Below are positions 29,856-40,151 of a DNA stretch of 64,000 bases, piece by piece. Source of the stretch: SAR86 cluster bacterium SAR86B (lineage in GTDB: Bacteria > Pseudomonadota > Gammaproteobacteria > Magnimaribacterales > D2472). Both the position numbers and the translations under genes were made by a program. The notes below the pieces were generated by a model. The model was not told the DNA's origin and searched no databases. It saw nothing but the letters and a program-made list of their open reading frames with translations. Each line of letters starts with the position of its first letter. Positions within the stretch are counted from its first letter, which is position 1. The DNA is taken from the NCBI GenBank assembly GCA_905181955.1, contig CAJJAC010000009.1, forward strand, positions 1-64,000, written 5' to 3'.

Positions 29856-31627
29856 TCACCCTCCTTAATTATTGAACTTGGTATATCTACTATTTTTGCT
29901 CTTAAGTATTCACCCAATGATTTAGCTTGCCCATCTTTTCTATTATTTGACGAAACACCGTCTTCAAGTATTCCATGAATATAAAAATTTAGTGATTTAA
30001 TATTTGGCAGATCATATCTATCTATTTCATATTTATTGAGATCAGGTAGTAATTCTTTAAGCTTATCAACACTCAGAAAATTATATAAAAATGAATAAGC
30101 TAAGTCAGTTTTTGCCCATACGCCTAAGTTTGCACATCCGCCTTTATCACCTGATCTAGCTCCAAATAAAGTGCCAAGAGGACTCCTTTCTGTTTCGCCT
30201 TCAGGTGCTGAAGCTATTTCAATTAGATTTTTTTGATAAAAGTTATCTTTAAAACCCATTTGACTTGTTGGAATTATTTCAGTTATTTTGCCATCCAGAT
30301 GAACATATTCCTTTATATATTTGCTATCTACTAGTGCTGGCCAATAAACAATAACTGGCCCAGGTTTTTTTCCGCCACCACCTGAAAAGAATCCTGGATA
30401 ATTTGCTAAAGATAATTCAATTATCTTTGCACTAAATAATCTACCAACCAAATCAGCATTCATAGATTTTACTGATATGGATAATGTTGCCATAGCCTCT
30501 TCATTAGAATTTGGATTTTCTTTATCAGTCCTATGTAGATTAATTGAAACATCATCAAACTGCTCTTTTCCTCCAACTGAATTAAACAAAGCAGAAGTGA
30601 ATGCCTCAGCTTTTGCTTCAATATCTAAACCAGTTAGAACAAGATCCATTCCATTTCTATAGCCGCCTGCAAGATTAATACATGCTTTGTGTGTTGAAGG
30701 AGGGGTGCTACCTCTGCAGCCTGAAACATAGACCCTATCTTCGCCTTCTTGCTCTATATTTAGAGTATCAAAATGACCAATTACATCTGGATTCAAATAG
30801 GCTGGTGAACTAATTTCATAAAGTAATTGAGCCGTTACGGTTCCAATTGAAACTAATCCGCCTGTTCCTGGATGCTTAGTAATAGTAAAACTTCCATCAC
30901 TTTCTATTTCAGCTATTGGGTAACCAACATTATCAAAACTTGGAACTTCTTTAAAAAATGAATAATTTCCTCCAGTTGCCTGACATCCACATTCAATAAT
31001 ATGACCTGCTGCCAAAGCGCCTGCTAAAGCATCATAATTTGTTCTATCCCATCCAAATTTCCATGCAGCAGGACCAATAACTACTGCAGCATCAGTAACT
31101 CTTGGACAGACAACTATGTCAGCACCTTTATCTAAGGCTTCTTTTATTCCCCAAGCGCCTAAATATGCATTTGCTGTGAGTGTTTGGCAGCCAGAATCCT
31201 CAAGAGGTATCTTTTTATCCATATTATTGAATAACTCTCCTTCATTATGCAATTCAGCAATTCTTGGCATAAGATCGTCGCCATCGATATAGGCAACTTT
31301 TAAATCTATAGACAACTCTTCTAGTATTTTTTCTATTTCTAATGCCATAGAGGAGGGGTTTAAACCACCTGCGTTAGTTACAATTTTTATATTTTTATCT
31401 TTGCATGACTGAGCAACATCTTTAACTTGTTTAAGAAATGTTCCAACATAACCTTTATCCTCACCTCTTTGCATCCTCTGATTAAAAAGAATTGCCATAG
31501 TTAATTCTGCAAGATAATCACCTGTGAGAACATCTATAGGACCACCTTCAACCATATCCTTAGCTGCAGAGAGCTTATCTCCATAATATCCACTGCAGTT
31601 AGCAATTTTTATAACATCTTTACTCAT
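29852..31627 (-). CDS. DUF1446 / acyclic terpene utilization AtuA family protein with C-terminal AtuA-like domain
   Basis: ORF; IANCSGYYGDKLSAAKDMVEGGPIDVLTGDYLAELTM, CPRVTDAAVVIGPAAWKFGW, RSGDKGGCANLGVWAK. Confidence 0.9.
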   Translation of the reverse strand: MSKDVIKIANCSGYYGDKLSAAKDMVEGGPIDVLTGDYLAELTMAILFNQRMQRGEDKGYVGTFLKQVKDVAQSCKDKNIKIVTNAGGLNPSSMALEIEKILEELSIDLKVAYIDGDDLMPRIAELHNEGELFNNMDKKIPLEDSGCQTLTANAYLGAWGIKEALDKGADIVVCPRVTDAAVVIGPAAWKFGWDRTNYDALAGALAAGHIIECGCQATGGNYSFFKEVPSFDNVGYPIAEIESDGSFTITKHPGTGGLVSIGTVTAQLLYEISSPAYLNPDVIGHFDTLNIEQEGEDRVYVSGCRGSTPPSTHKACINLAGGYRNGMDLVLTGLDIEAKAEAFTSALFNSVGGKEQFDDVSINLHRTDKENPNSNEEAMATLSISVKSMNADLVGRLFSAKIIELSLANYPGFFSGGGGKKPGPVIVYWPALVDSKYIKEYVHLDGKITEIIPTSQMGFKDNFYQKNLIEIASAPEGETERSPLGTLFGARSGDKGGCANLGVWAKTDLAYSFLYNFLSVDKLKELLPDLNKYEIDRYDLPNIKSLNFYIHGILEDGVSSNNRKDGQAKSLGEYLRAKIVDIPSSIIKEGE

Positions 31628-31628
31628 T

Positions 31629-32240
31629 TTATTTCTCCAACTTTATTCCATCTAAAATTATTTCTGTAATAGAATTTGCTGATTTTTCAGGCGAATCTGA
31701 AAGTTTTTTAATATTAATATCTTTAGCAAAATCCCTACCTATACCACCTAAAAGAAGAGCAAAGGCTTGAGTATCTATATTTTCAATTTCTTTTTTAGAT
31801 ACCGCTTCATCTAATAACTGCTTAGTGAAGGAGGTAATATAGTCTTCATGGTAATCAATCATCTCTTTTGATTTATTATTATTGCCTAAATTTTGAAGAT
31901 AAACCCTAAACTTTGGACCTACTGCCTGATTGGCATGTTGTAAATATTTTTTTAATTTTTCAATTGGGGAGTCAATATTAGCCACAGTATCTAGAGCCTC
32001 TTTACCCAACTTCATCAAAATCCTATTTACTGTCATTCTAATCAAGTGATCTTTACTTGGAGCAATTTCGTAAAGTGTTCTTAAGGATACTTTTAATTTA
32101 GCTGCCAGTTCAGACATAGTATGATTAGGAATACCTTTTTCTAGCATTAATTCTAGTTTATCAATAACCTGTTTATGTTTTTGGCTAAAAGGTTTTATAG
32201 ATTTACCTGAGATAATTTGAATATTTTTAGTTGCATACAT
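31629..32240 (-). CDS. TetR/AcrR-type transcriptional regulator
   Basis: ORF; MSELAAKLKVSLRTLYEIAPSKDHLIRMTVNRIL HTH. Confidence 0.8.
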   Translation of the reverse strand: MYATKNIQIISGKSIKPFSQKHKQVIDKLELMLEKGIPNHTMSELAAKLKVSLRTLYEIAPSKDHLIRMTVNRILMKLGKEALDTVANIDSPIEKLKKYLQHANQAVGPKFRVYLQNLGNNNKSKEMIDYHEDYITSFTKQLLDEAVSKKEIENIDTQAFALLLGGIGRDFAKDINIKKLSDSPEKSANSITEIILDGIKLEK

Positions 32241-32242
32241 TA

Positions 32243-34171
32243 CTAATCTGAGTCTAAAACCATTAAAAGAGCACCATTTTCTACTTGATCATTACCACTT
32301 ATAAATAACTTACTTATTACTCCATCTTCACTAGCTCTTATTGAATGTTCCATTTTCATAGCTTCTAAAATAACTAACGTATCTCCAGCTTTAACTTTAG
32401 AGCCTTTTTTTACTTTTAAATCAATAACTTTACCAGGCATAGGTGCTACCAGACCTCCTGCCTGAACCTCTAAGCCTGGAACTGTAAATCTGGGTACAAC
32501 TTCAAGTAATACATCACCAAAAGGCATATGCACAAGAACCTTGTCTTTATGAATAGTTACTTTTGAAAAATGTCTTCTTCCATCAAACTCAAGATCAATT
32601 CCATTCTCATAACATTCATAAATAAATGCTATTGATGAATCATGAATAACAAATGAACCGTCTCTTTTTGCTTGATAAGTTACATTAATTTCCTCATCTT
32701 TATATTTAAATTTGATATTTTGTTTTGGTGTTCTTCCATTAGTCCAACCAGATGGTAAGTGACCTAATACGTCATCATGTAATCTATTTAATTCCTGCAT
32801 CCATAATGCAGCTATTGATGTTACATGCTGAATTTGTTCTTCACTTAACTCAAGCACTCTTGCAGGCTTAACTCTATCAATGAAATCAGTTGTTGTATCG
32901 CCATCTAGAAACTCTTGTGTTTTCAGGGTTGCAACAAGAAAATCTCTATTAGTAGTCAGACCTCCAATATGAGCTGCTTCTAATGCTCTAGCAAGTTTTG
33001 AGGCTGCATCTGCCCTTGTCGCACCATATGAAATAACTTTAGCTAACATTGGGTCAAAGGATGTGCCAACTATTGAGCCAGATTCAACTCCTGAATCCCA
33101 TCGAGCTTCAGCTTCATAGTCTTCCTCAAAAGCTATTAATGTTCCTGTTTCTGGTAGAAAGTCATTATTAGGATCCTCAGCATAAAGCCTTGCTTCAATA
33201 GAGTGGCCATTCCAACTTATATCATCTTGGGTATATCCCAGCTCTTCACCTCTAGCTATTCTTAGCTGCTCATAAACAAGATCCATATCTGTAACTTCTT
33301 CAGTTACAGGATGCTCTACTTGAAGCCTTGTATTAACCTCAAGAAACCAAAATTCACCAGTCTTATCATCAAAAAGAAATTCAACTGTACCAGCTGATTG
33401 ATATTTTATTTTTTTTGCTAATTTTACTGCTGCAAGACCCATAGCTTCTCTTATTTCTGGAGATATTCTTGGTGATGGAGATTCTTCTATAATTTTTTGA
33501 TGCCTTCTTTGAATAGAGCACTCTCTTTCACCTAGATGGACAATATTTCCATGGGAATCACCAAGGATTTGTATCTCAATATGCCTTGATTTTTTTACAT
33601 ACCTTTCTATAAAAACTCTTTCATCCCCAAAACCAGATTTAGCTTCTCTTTGCGCGCTTATAATTGATTCTTTTAAATCTTTTTGAGATTCAACTATTCT
33701 CATTCCTTTTCCACCACCGCCAGCAGCAGCTTTTATTAAAAGAGGGTAGCCAATATTTTTTGCATCTGCAGGTTTTGAAGTCATAGGCAGAGTTGGGACA
33801 TTAGCTTTTATAGCTAGTTCTTTAGCTTTTAATTTATCTCCCATCACTGAAATAACATGAGCAGAAGGACCAACCCAAACAATTTTTTCTTTAAGAACTT
33901 TTCTTGCAAAAGAAGCATTTTCTGAAAGAAAACCATAACCTGGATGAATAGCTTGAGCACCTGTTCTTTTAGCAGCGTCAATAATAAGATTTCCATCAAG
34001 ATAACCTCCATCTGGAAGACGAACTGCTTCATCAGCAGCCCTTACAAAAGGAGCATCAGCATCAGCATCTACATAGACAGCAACACATCTAATGCCCATT
34101 TCATGAGCAGTCTCTATTATTCTTATAGCTATCTCGCCTCTATTAGCAATTAGTAGTGAATTAAATATCAT
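32243..34171 (-). CDS. acyl-CoA carboxylase alpha subunit (biotin carboxylase + BCCP)
   Basis: ORF; LLIANRGEIAIRII, KAAAGGGGKGMRIV, RECSIQRRHQKIIEESPSP, C-terminal EAMKMEH biotinylation site. Confidence 0.94.
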   Translation of the reverse strand: MIFNSLLIANRGEIAIRIIETAHEMGIRCVAVYVDADADAPFVRAADEAVRLPDGGYLDGNLIIDAAKRTGAQAIHPGYGFLSENASFARKVLKEKIVWVGPSAHVISVMGDKLKAKELAIKANVPTLPMTSKPADAKNIGYPLLIKAAAGGGGKGMRIVESQKDLKESIISAQREAKSGFGDERVFIERYVKKSRHIEIQILGDSHGNIVHLGERECSIQRRHQKIIEESPSPRISPEIREAMGLAAVKLAKKIKYQSAGTVEFLFDDKTGEFWFLEVNTRLQVEHPVTEEVTDMDLVYEQLRIARGEELGYTQDDISWNGHSIEARLYAEDPNNDFLPETGTLIAFEEDYEAEARWDSGVESGSIVGTSFDPMLAKVISYGATRADAASKLARALEAAHIGGLTTNRDFLVATLKTQEFLDGDTTTDFIDRVKPARVLELSEEQIQHVTSIAALWMQELNRLHDDVLGHLPSGWTNGRTPKQNIKFKYKDEEINVTYQAKRDGSFVIHDSSIAFIYECYENGIDLEFDGRRHFSKVTIHKDKVLVHMPFGDVLLEVVPRFTVPGLEVQAGGLVAPMPGKVIDLKVKKGSKVKAGDTLVILEAMKMEHSIRASEDGVISKLFISGNDQVENGALLMVLDSD

Positions 34172-35826
34172 AGTCTGTATACCCCATATTCAGTTGCACC
34201 TTCAATTGGAATATTGCTAACCACCGATAAGCAAAACCCTAATATAGTTCTAGTATCTCTTGGATCAATAATTCCATCATCTGTAAGCATGCTACTTGCG
34301 ACCAAAGCGTGTGACATACTTTCAGCAGCTGTTTCAACCATTTCTCTTATTTGAGCATCAGCTTTTTCATCAAACTTTTCTCCAGTTCTTTTTGCTTTAG
34401 CTCTTCTTACAATAGACATAACTCTTGCGATTTGCTCTGGTCCCATAACAGCAATTTTTGCAGTCGGCCATAGGAAAGTAAAACGGTTATTGTATGCTCT
34501 TCCTGACATTGCATAAGTACCAGCTCCATAGGATGCACCAACAATAATAGTGATGTGAGGGACCATTGAATTGGATACAGAATTAATTAATTGAGAGCCT
34601 TTTTTAATAATTGCCTGTCTTTCAAAGTCTTTTCCTACTAAAAATCCAGTGACGTTCTGTAGAAAAATAAGTGGAATATTTCTTTTATTACACAACTGAA
34701 TAAAGGTTGCAGCTTTTTCTGCACATTCTGGATAAATAGGACCATTATTTCCAACTATACCTACCTGATAACCATGAACACTTGCCCAGCCACATATCAT
34801 GGTAGGACCATATAAAGGTTTATATTCCTCAAATTGAGACCCGTCTGTAAATCTTGCAATGACTTCTCTTATATCTACAGGAGATTTAAGATCTTCACTT
34901 ATTAAACCTAAAAGCTCTTCTTGATCATAAACGGGTTCTGTTGGAATTTTTTTAGGCATATCACCGCCTTTCTTCCAATTTAAATGCGATACAACTTCTC
35001 TACATATTCTCAGAGCATCCATCTCATCTTCTGCTAGATAATCTGATAAACCAGAGATTTCTGAATGCATCTGAGCGCCACCTAAAGTTTCAGCATCAGA
35101 TTCTTCACCAGTTGCTGCTTTTACAAGGGGAGGTCCGGCAAGAAAAACTTGAGACTGATCTTTAATAAAGATATTGTAATCTGACATACCGGGCTGATAG
35201 GCTCCACCTGCAGTAGAAGATCCAAAGACTACAGATATAACAGGAATTCTTAGTTTAGAAAGTTCAGTCATTTCATAAAAGAACCTTCCAGTTGCAGCAA
35301 AGTGGGTGTGCTGAATAGTTGGAGATATTGGAGCTTGACCACTCTTGCTTCCAGTTCCCATGCTTAAATCTCCACCAGCAGATTCAACAAAACTTATAAA
35401 TGGAATTTTATTTTCTCTTGAAATCTCAATTGCTCTTTTCCATTTTTCTCCAACGTAAACCGTCATAGCGCCAGCTTTAACAGAAGGATCATTCCCAAAA
35501 ATCACACACTCGACACCTGAAATCATTCCTATACCTGAAACACAACCACCACCAACGGTAAAATCAGTTCCATAACCGGCAAAAGGGCTAATTTCTAAAA
35601 AAGGACTATCATCATCAATAACATTCATGACTCTTTCACGAATAGGCATTTTACCTCTTTTAGCTAATCTCTCATGGTGATAAGCACCGCCACCTAATTC
35701 TGCTTGATCAAGAAGATCATCTATAAAATCAAGCTTTTCAAGCATTCCTTTTTTATTTTTTTGATACTCTTCAGATTTAGTATCTAAGTTACTTCGAAGT
35801 TGAGGGGCTATATTCTTAGAATGCAT
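34168..35826 (-). CDS. acyl-CoA carboxylase beta (carboxyltransferase) subunit
   Basis: ORF; FVESAGGDLSMGTGS, FGSSTAGGAYQPGMSDY, FLQNVTGFLVGKDFE, GASYGAGTYAMSGRAY. Confidence 0.94.
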   Translation of the reverse strand: MHSKNIAPQLRSNLDTKSEEYQKNKKGMLEKLDFIDDLLDQAELGGGAYHHERLAKRGKMPIRERVMNVIDDDSPFLEISPFAGYGTDFTVGGGCVSGIGMISGVECVIFGNDPSVKAGAMTVYVGEKWKRAIEISRENKIPFISFVESAGGDLSMGTGSKSGQAPISPTIQHTHFAATGRFFYEMTELSKLRIPVISVVFGSSTAGGAYQPGMSDYNIFIKDQSQVFLAGPPLVKAATGEESDAETLGGAQMHSEISGLSDYLAEDEMDALRICREVVSHLNWKKGGDMPKKIPTEPVYDQEELLGLISEDLKSPVDIREVIARFTDGSQFEEYKPLYGPTMICGWASVHGYQVGIVGNNGPIYPECAEKAATFIQLCNKRNIPLIFLQNVTGFLVGKDFERQAIIKKGSQLINSVSNSMVPHITIIVGASYGAGTYAMSGRAYNNRFTFLWPTAKIAVMGPEQIARVMSIVRRAKAKRTGEKFDEKADAQIREMVETAAESMSHALVASSMLTDDGIIDPRDTRTILGFCLSVVSNIPIEGATEYGVYRL

Positions 35827-35856
35827 ATAATATTAATTAGAAATAATTCACAATAT

Positions 35857-35882
35857 GGTAATATAATATTATTAATATTACC
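35857..35882. promoter_or_regulatory. candidate operator: inverted repeat GGTAATAT-N10-ATATTACC in divergent promoter region
   Basis: Read directly; perfect 8-bp arms between divergent carboxylase cluster and GST gene; AT-rich background lowers confidence. Confidence 0.4.
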
Positions 35883-35929
35883 ACTCAAACAGAGTATTAT
35901 TAACCTATTAAAATGCCCAAGGAGTTTAT

Positions 35930-36547
35930 ATGACAATTAAAATCTATAGTTGTGAAGGTTCAAGAGGAATGCGACCTATATGGACAGCTGAAGAAATGGG
36001 TTTAGATTATGAAGTTGAGATGATGCCATTTCCACCTCGTTTTCTGCATAAAGAGTTTATGGATATTAATATTTTAGGAACCATACCTTATATGATTGAT
36101 GGTGATGTTCGTATGACTGAGTCAGTTGGAATGAGTCAATATTTTGTAGATAGCTATGGCCCAACTGATCTTAAGGTAAATGTTGATGAGGCTGATTATG
36201 GTAATTATCTCAATTGGCTTTCTCATTCAGACGCTACCTTAACTTTTCCTCAAACAGTTGTATTGAGATATACACTTCAAGAAGTTGGAGTTGCTGACAA
36301 AGCAGCTGAAGGTTACAGGCGTTGGTTTGTTGCTAGATTAAAACTATTAGAGCAAACTTTAGAGAGCAGAGAGTATCTTTGCTCAAATAGATTTACAATC
36401 GCTGACATCTGTGTGAGTTACGCGCTATTTTTAGCAAAATCTTTAGGAATAGAGGAAGCCTTTAAACCTAATATAACTCGCTGGACAGATATGCTTTTTG
36501 AAAGAGAGGCTTTTCAAAAGGCTAAGAGTTTTAAATGGGAGGTATAA
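35930..36547 (+). CDS. glutathione S-transferase family protein
   Basis: ORF; GSRGMRPIWTAEEMGLDYEVEMMPFPPR, TIADICVSYAL; AAGGAG RBS. Confidence 0.88.
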   Translation: MTIKIYSCEGSRGMRPIWTAEEMGLDYEVEMMPFPPRFLHKEFMDINILGTIPYMIDGDVRMTESVGMSQYFVDSYGPTDLKVNVDEADYGNYLNWLSHSDATLTFPQTVVLRYTLQEVGVADKAAEGYRRWFVARLKLLEQTLESREYLCSNRFTIADICVSYALFLAKSLGIEEAFKPNITRWTDMLFEREAFQKAKSFKWEV

Positions 36548-36553
36548 CAATAA

Positions 36554-37825
36554 ATGAATAGCTTTATAAAAAATTCTCTCTTATTAATAATTTTTACTTG
36601 TTCTATTAATTTTAATGTATTTGCTGTTGAAGAAAGTAGCACTAATCATATTGAATCCATAGTACTTGGATCTGGTTGTTTTTGGGGAGCAGAAAAGGGC
36701 TATGAAGCACTTCCAGGTGTTATTAAAGCTATCTCCGGATATGCCGATGGAAGAGGTGTCAGGCCAAATTACAGAGATATAACTCAGTTAAAAAATAGAT
36801 CAAATCCCAATAATCACGCAGAAGTTGTAAAAGTTACTTTTAACTCTCAATTAATCAATCTAGAAGACTTACTCCAGCATTATTTTGAAAGCCATGATCC
36901 AACTCAACTTAATAGACAAGGCAACGATATAGGCACTCAATATCGCTCCATTATTTTATATGAAAACGATAATCAAAAAGAAGTAGCAAAAAATACAATG
37001 AATACTTTTCAAGCATTGCTTTCAGATTCTGGCTATGGACAAATAGAAACAGTGCTTAAAGAGCTTGATCAATTTTACAATGCAGAAGAATATCATCAAG
37101 ATTACATAGCTAAAAATCCTAATGGCTATTGCCCTGATCACTCTACTGGAATTAAATTTAATACAAATGATCAAATTGCTAAGCTAGATAATAGCAAGCT
37201 GCAAGTAGGCAAACAGATCGTCATTATAGAGCCAGAAGGTTTTTGTCCTTATTGTGAAAGTTTTAAAGCAGATGTCGCTAATGACTACAAAGGAAGTATA
37301 GCTATGTCATTTCGTTTAGCTTCTAATCTTGAAGGCTTGAATCTTAAGACTCCAACTTGGGCCACTCCTACAATTCTCTTTTTAGAAGATGGAACTGAAG
37401 TATTTGGTTATCAGGGCTACCTCGAGCCCGAAGCATTTTATAAATTTTTTGGAGCTTTTAAATTAGGTAGAAGTGAGGCTTATAACGTTGCTTTTAATGA
37501 AGGCACAGATTCAAGATTTTGTCAGGAATATGAAATTTTTAAAAATACACCTGATGGAGTATTTGTAGATAAGTTAAGCGGCGTGGCATTATTTGATACT
37601 AGAGATAGATTTAACTCTTCTTCTGGATGGCTCTCGTTTACAAGTCCAGTTCAAAATTCTACCTATGAACTTGAAGATAATAGTTTCGGTATGCGAAGAA
37701 CTGAAATAAGATCGAAAAGTTCAGGTATTCATCTTGGTCATGTATTTCCTGATGGTCCTAATGGAATGCCCAGATACTGCATCAACGCGACTGTATTAGA
37801 ATTTGTTCTAAGAAAAAATATTTAA
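36554..37825 (+). CDS. exported MsrA - thioredoxin-like - MsrB fusion (peptide methionine sulfoxide reductase)
   Basis: ORF; signal peptide; GSGCFWGAEKGYEALPGV (MsrA), EGFCPYCESFKADV (CxxC Trx-like), ALFDTRDRFNSSSGWLSF...HLGHVFPDGPNGMPRYCIN (MsrB). Confidence 0.88.
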   Translation: MNSFIKNSLLLIIFTCSINFNVFAVEESSTNHIESIVLGSGCFWGAEKGYEALPGVIKAISGYADGRGVRPNYRDITQLKNRSNPNNHAEVVKVTFNSQLINLEDLLQHYFESHDPTQLNRQGNDIGTQYRSIILYENDNQKEVAKNTMNTFQALLSDSGYGQIETVLKELDQFYNAEEYHQDYIAKNPNGYCPDHSTGIKFNTNDQIAKLDNSKLQVGKQIVIIEPEGFCPYCESFKADVANDYKGSIAMSFRLASNLEGLNLKTPTWATPTILFLEDGTEVFGYQGYLEPEAFYKFFGAFKLGRSEAYNVAFNEGTDSRFCQEYEIFKNTPDGVFVDKLSGVALFDTRDRFNSSSGWLSFTSPVQNSTYELEDNSFGMRRTEIRSKSSGIHLGHVFPDGPNGMPRYCINATVLEFVLRKNI

Positions 37826-37851
37826 CTTATAAAACTATATATAATTGCGCT

Positions 37852-38328
37852 ATGAATAATCATGACAAGTTTATAAAAGCTCTTAGAAACTTAGCCTATC
37901 CTGTATGCATTATTTCTAATTCAGTGAATGCTGGTAAGAATGCCATAACAGTTTCTTCAATGACTTCTCTTTCAATAGATCCAGCGTCTTTATTGGCTTG
38001 TATAAATAAATCAGCCAGTATTCATACAACTTTAAAAGTAGGCAATTTAGTTAATGTGAATCTATTGAGCTCTTCGCAACAAGAAATTTCTACAATTTGC
38101 AGTACTAGTGATTCAGATGTCGGGAGGTTTGATAATGATTTCTGGTCTTATGATGATAATCAAATGCCTTTTTTACCAGATTCACAAGCCATAATAACTT
38201 GTAAAATAGAAGAAATGGTTGATTACGCAACTCACTCAATCCTAATTTTATCTATAGATAATGTAGTCTTAAATAGCGAGGAGCCTGACCCTTTGCTTTA
38301 TGGTAATGGCAACTATTTAAAACTATAG
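37852..38328 (+). CDS. flavin reductase domain protein (FMN-binding)
   Basis: ORF; ITVSSMTSLSIDPASLLACINKSAS, GNLVNVNLLSSSQQEIS. Confidence 0.88.
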   Translation: MNNHDKFIKALRNLAYPVCIISNSVNAGKNAITVSSMTSLSIDPASLLACINKSASIHTTLKVGNLVNVNLLSSSQQEISTICSTSDSDVGRFDNDFWSYDDNQMPFLPDSQAIITCKIEEMVDYATHSILILSIDNVVLNSEEPDPLLYGNGNYLKL

Positions 38329-38353
38329 AATTTTTATTAGTTAAATCTTAAAA

Positions 38354-39514
38354 CTATTCATCAAAGAGTGAAGTCATTCTTTCATAACCGACTATAAATT
38401 CCTCTTTAAATTTTTGAACTGTTTGACCAGCTGTAATAGTTTCATCAACTAATCCAATGCCTTGCCCAACCCAATAGGTTGCTAGCTGTTTTGCTCCTTC
38501 ATGACCAATTTCAGCTTGCTTATTAACTACCGCTAAGGCTGGCTCACTAATCATAGTCTGAAGAGGCATAGGCAATGGCTCAGGAGCATCTTTAGATTCC
38601 CATGCATCTGTCCATGCAGATTTAAGCTGTCTTGAATGTTTACCAGTCCTACTCTTTGAACGAACAGTTTGACTAGATGTCGCATTTACCATTTTTTCTT
38701 TAATGACTTCTGAAGTTTCAGCTTCTATTGTTGGTAAGAAAACTGATGCACACCAAACTCCATCTGCGCCCATAGCCATAACTCCTGCCATTTGCTCTCC
38801 AGTTGCTATCCCGCCTGCTGCAAGGATTGGTATATCGCCATAATCTTTGATAGCTCGTTTTACCTCAGGCACCAACACCATTGTAGAAACACTTCCACAA
38901 TGACCACCGCCCTCAGTTCCAGAAACTACTAGAATATCTACCCCAGCTTGAACTTGCTTAATAGCATGTTCTTTAGCACCTAATAGAGCAGCAACTTTTA
39001 CATTGTTTTCTTTACCCATATCAAGCATCCATTTGGGAGGAACTCCTAATGCATTTGCTATTAGTTTAATAGGATGTGCAAAAGCAACTTCTAAAAGTTT
39101 TTTCGCCCCATCTTGTCTTAAATTTTTACCAAACCTGGAATCAGAAGCAAGCTCAATATTTTTAGCTTCACTGCCACCTCTTAGAATTTCACCATCCACA
39201 TCATATTGTTTGAGAACATCAGCTCTAAAATCTCTATATTCTTGTGGAATCATATCTCTTAAATCTTCCGAAGTTTTATTTGAACCCTTTCCCTCAAAGG
39301 AATTAGGTACCAATAAATCAACTCCATAAGGCATTCCATCAATATGATCATCAATCCATTTTAAATCTTGTTCAAGCATTTCTGGAGTATGCCCAACCGC
39401 TCCCAATACTCCCATTCCACCTGCTTTTGAAACAGCAACAACAACATCTCTACAATGACTAAACGCAACCATTGGGAATTCGATATCAAACATTTCACAT
39501 ATTGGTGATTTCAT
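38354..39514 (-). CDS. nitronate monooxygenase / 2-nitropropane dioxygenase-like
   Basis: ORF; GTEGGGHCGSVSTMVLVPEV, PILAAGGIATGEQMAGVMAMGADGVW. Confidence 0.88.
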   Translation of the reverse strand: MKSPICEMFDIEFPMVAFSHCRDVVVAVSKAGGMGVLGAVGHTPEMLEQDLKWIDDHIDGMPYGVDLLVPNSFEGKGSNKTSEDLRDMIPQEYRDFRADVLKQYDVDGEILRGGSEAKNIELASDSRFGKNLRQDGAKKLLEVAFAHPIKLIANALGVPPKWMLDMGKENNVKVAALLGAKEHAIKQVQAGVDILVVSGTEGGGHCGSVSTMVLVPEVKRAIKDYGDIPILAAGGIATGEQMAGVMAMGADGVWCASVFLPTIEAETSEVIKEKMVNATSSQTVRSKSRTGKHSRQLKSAWTDAWESKDAPEPLPMPLQTMISEPALAVVNKQAEIGHEGAKQLATYWVGQGIGLVDETITAGQTVQKFKEEFIVGYERMTSLFDE

Positions 39515-39656
39515 ATTTTTTACTCCTAATTTGTATCTTTTATAAATACTTTTTAAAACTTATTGAATTTATTCTATCTCAGTTTAAATAACTTCTGTAG
39601 TTTTCAAACCAATATAGAAATAAACAATTGTTAATTAATTGTATTAAAATTAGAGG

Positions 39657-40151
39657 ATGAGTAATAGTTTAAATTTTTCAGTACCTGATATTTGCGATGA
39701 GCATGCGGATAAGATTCAAGTAGGCAGTCTGAGCTTTAACTCTTACGGGGGTGAAGAGATATTTTCAGGTGAAATTGAAACCATTATCTGTCCAGACGAT
39801 AATTCATTAGTTAAAGATACCTTAAATCAACCAGGCAATAACAGAGTCTTAGTGATTGATGCAAAAGGGGTAGAGCATGCTTCTATGATAGGTGATCAAA
39901 TTGCAGCAAAAGCATTAGAAAATAACTGGATTGGAATTATTGTAGATGGTTTTGTAAGAGATATTGAGGTGCTAAAAACTATTCCGATTGGAATATATGC
40001 AAAAGGTTCTATTCCTAAAAAAACAAATAAAAATGGTTTAGGAACTCTTGGAGCTGATATTTTTGTTGGAGGGGTGATGATACGATCAGGCAACTGGATT
40101 TACATAGACTCCAATGGCTGGGTTATTGTAAAAAAGCAATTAGAACTTTAG
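39657..40151 (+). CDS. RraA family protein
   Basis: ORF; VPDICDEHADKIQVG, IIVDGFVRDIEVLK.I.IGIYAKGSIPKK. Confidence 0.9.
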   Translation: MSNSLNFSVPDICDEHADKIQVGSLSFNSYGGEEIFSGEIETIICPDDNSLVKDTLNQPGNNRVLVIDAKGVEHASMIGDQIAAKALENNWIGIIVDGFVRDIEVLKTIPIGIYAKGSIPKKTNKNGLGTLGADIFVGGVMIRSGNWIYIDSNGWVIVKKQLEL

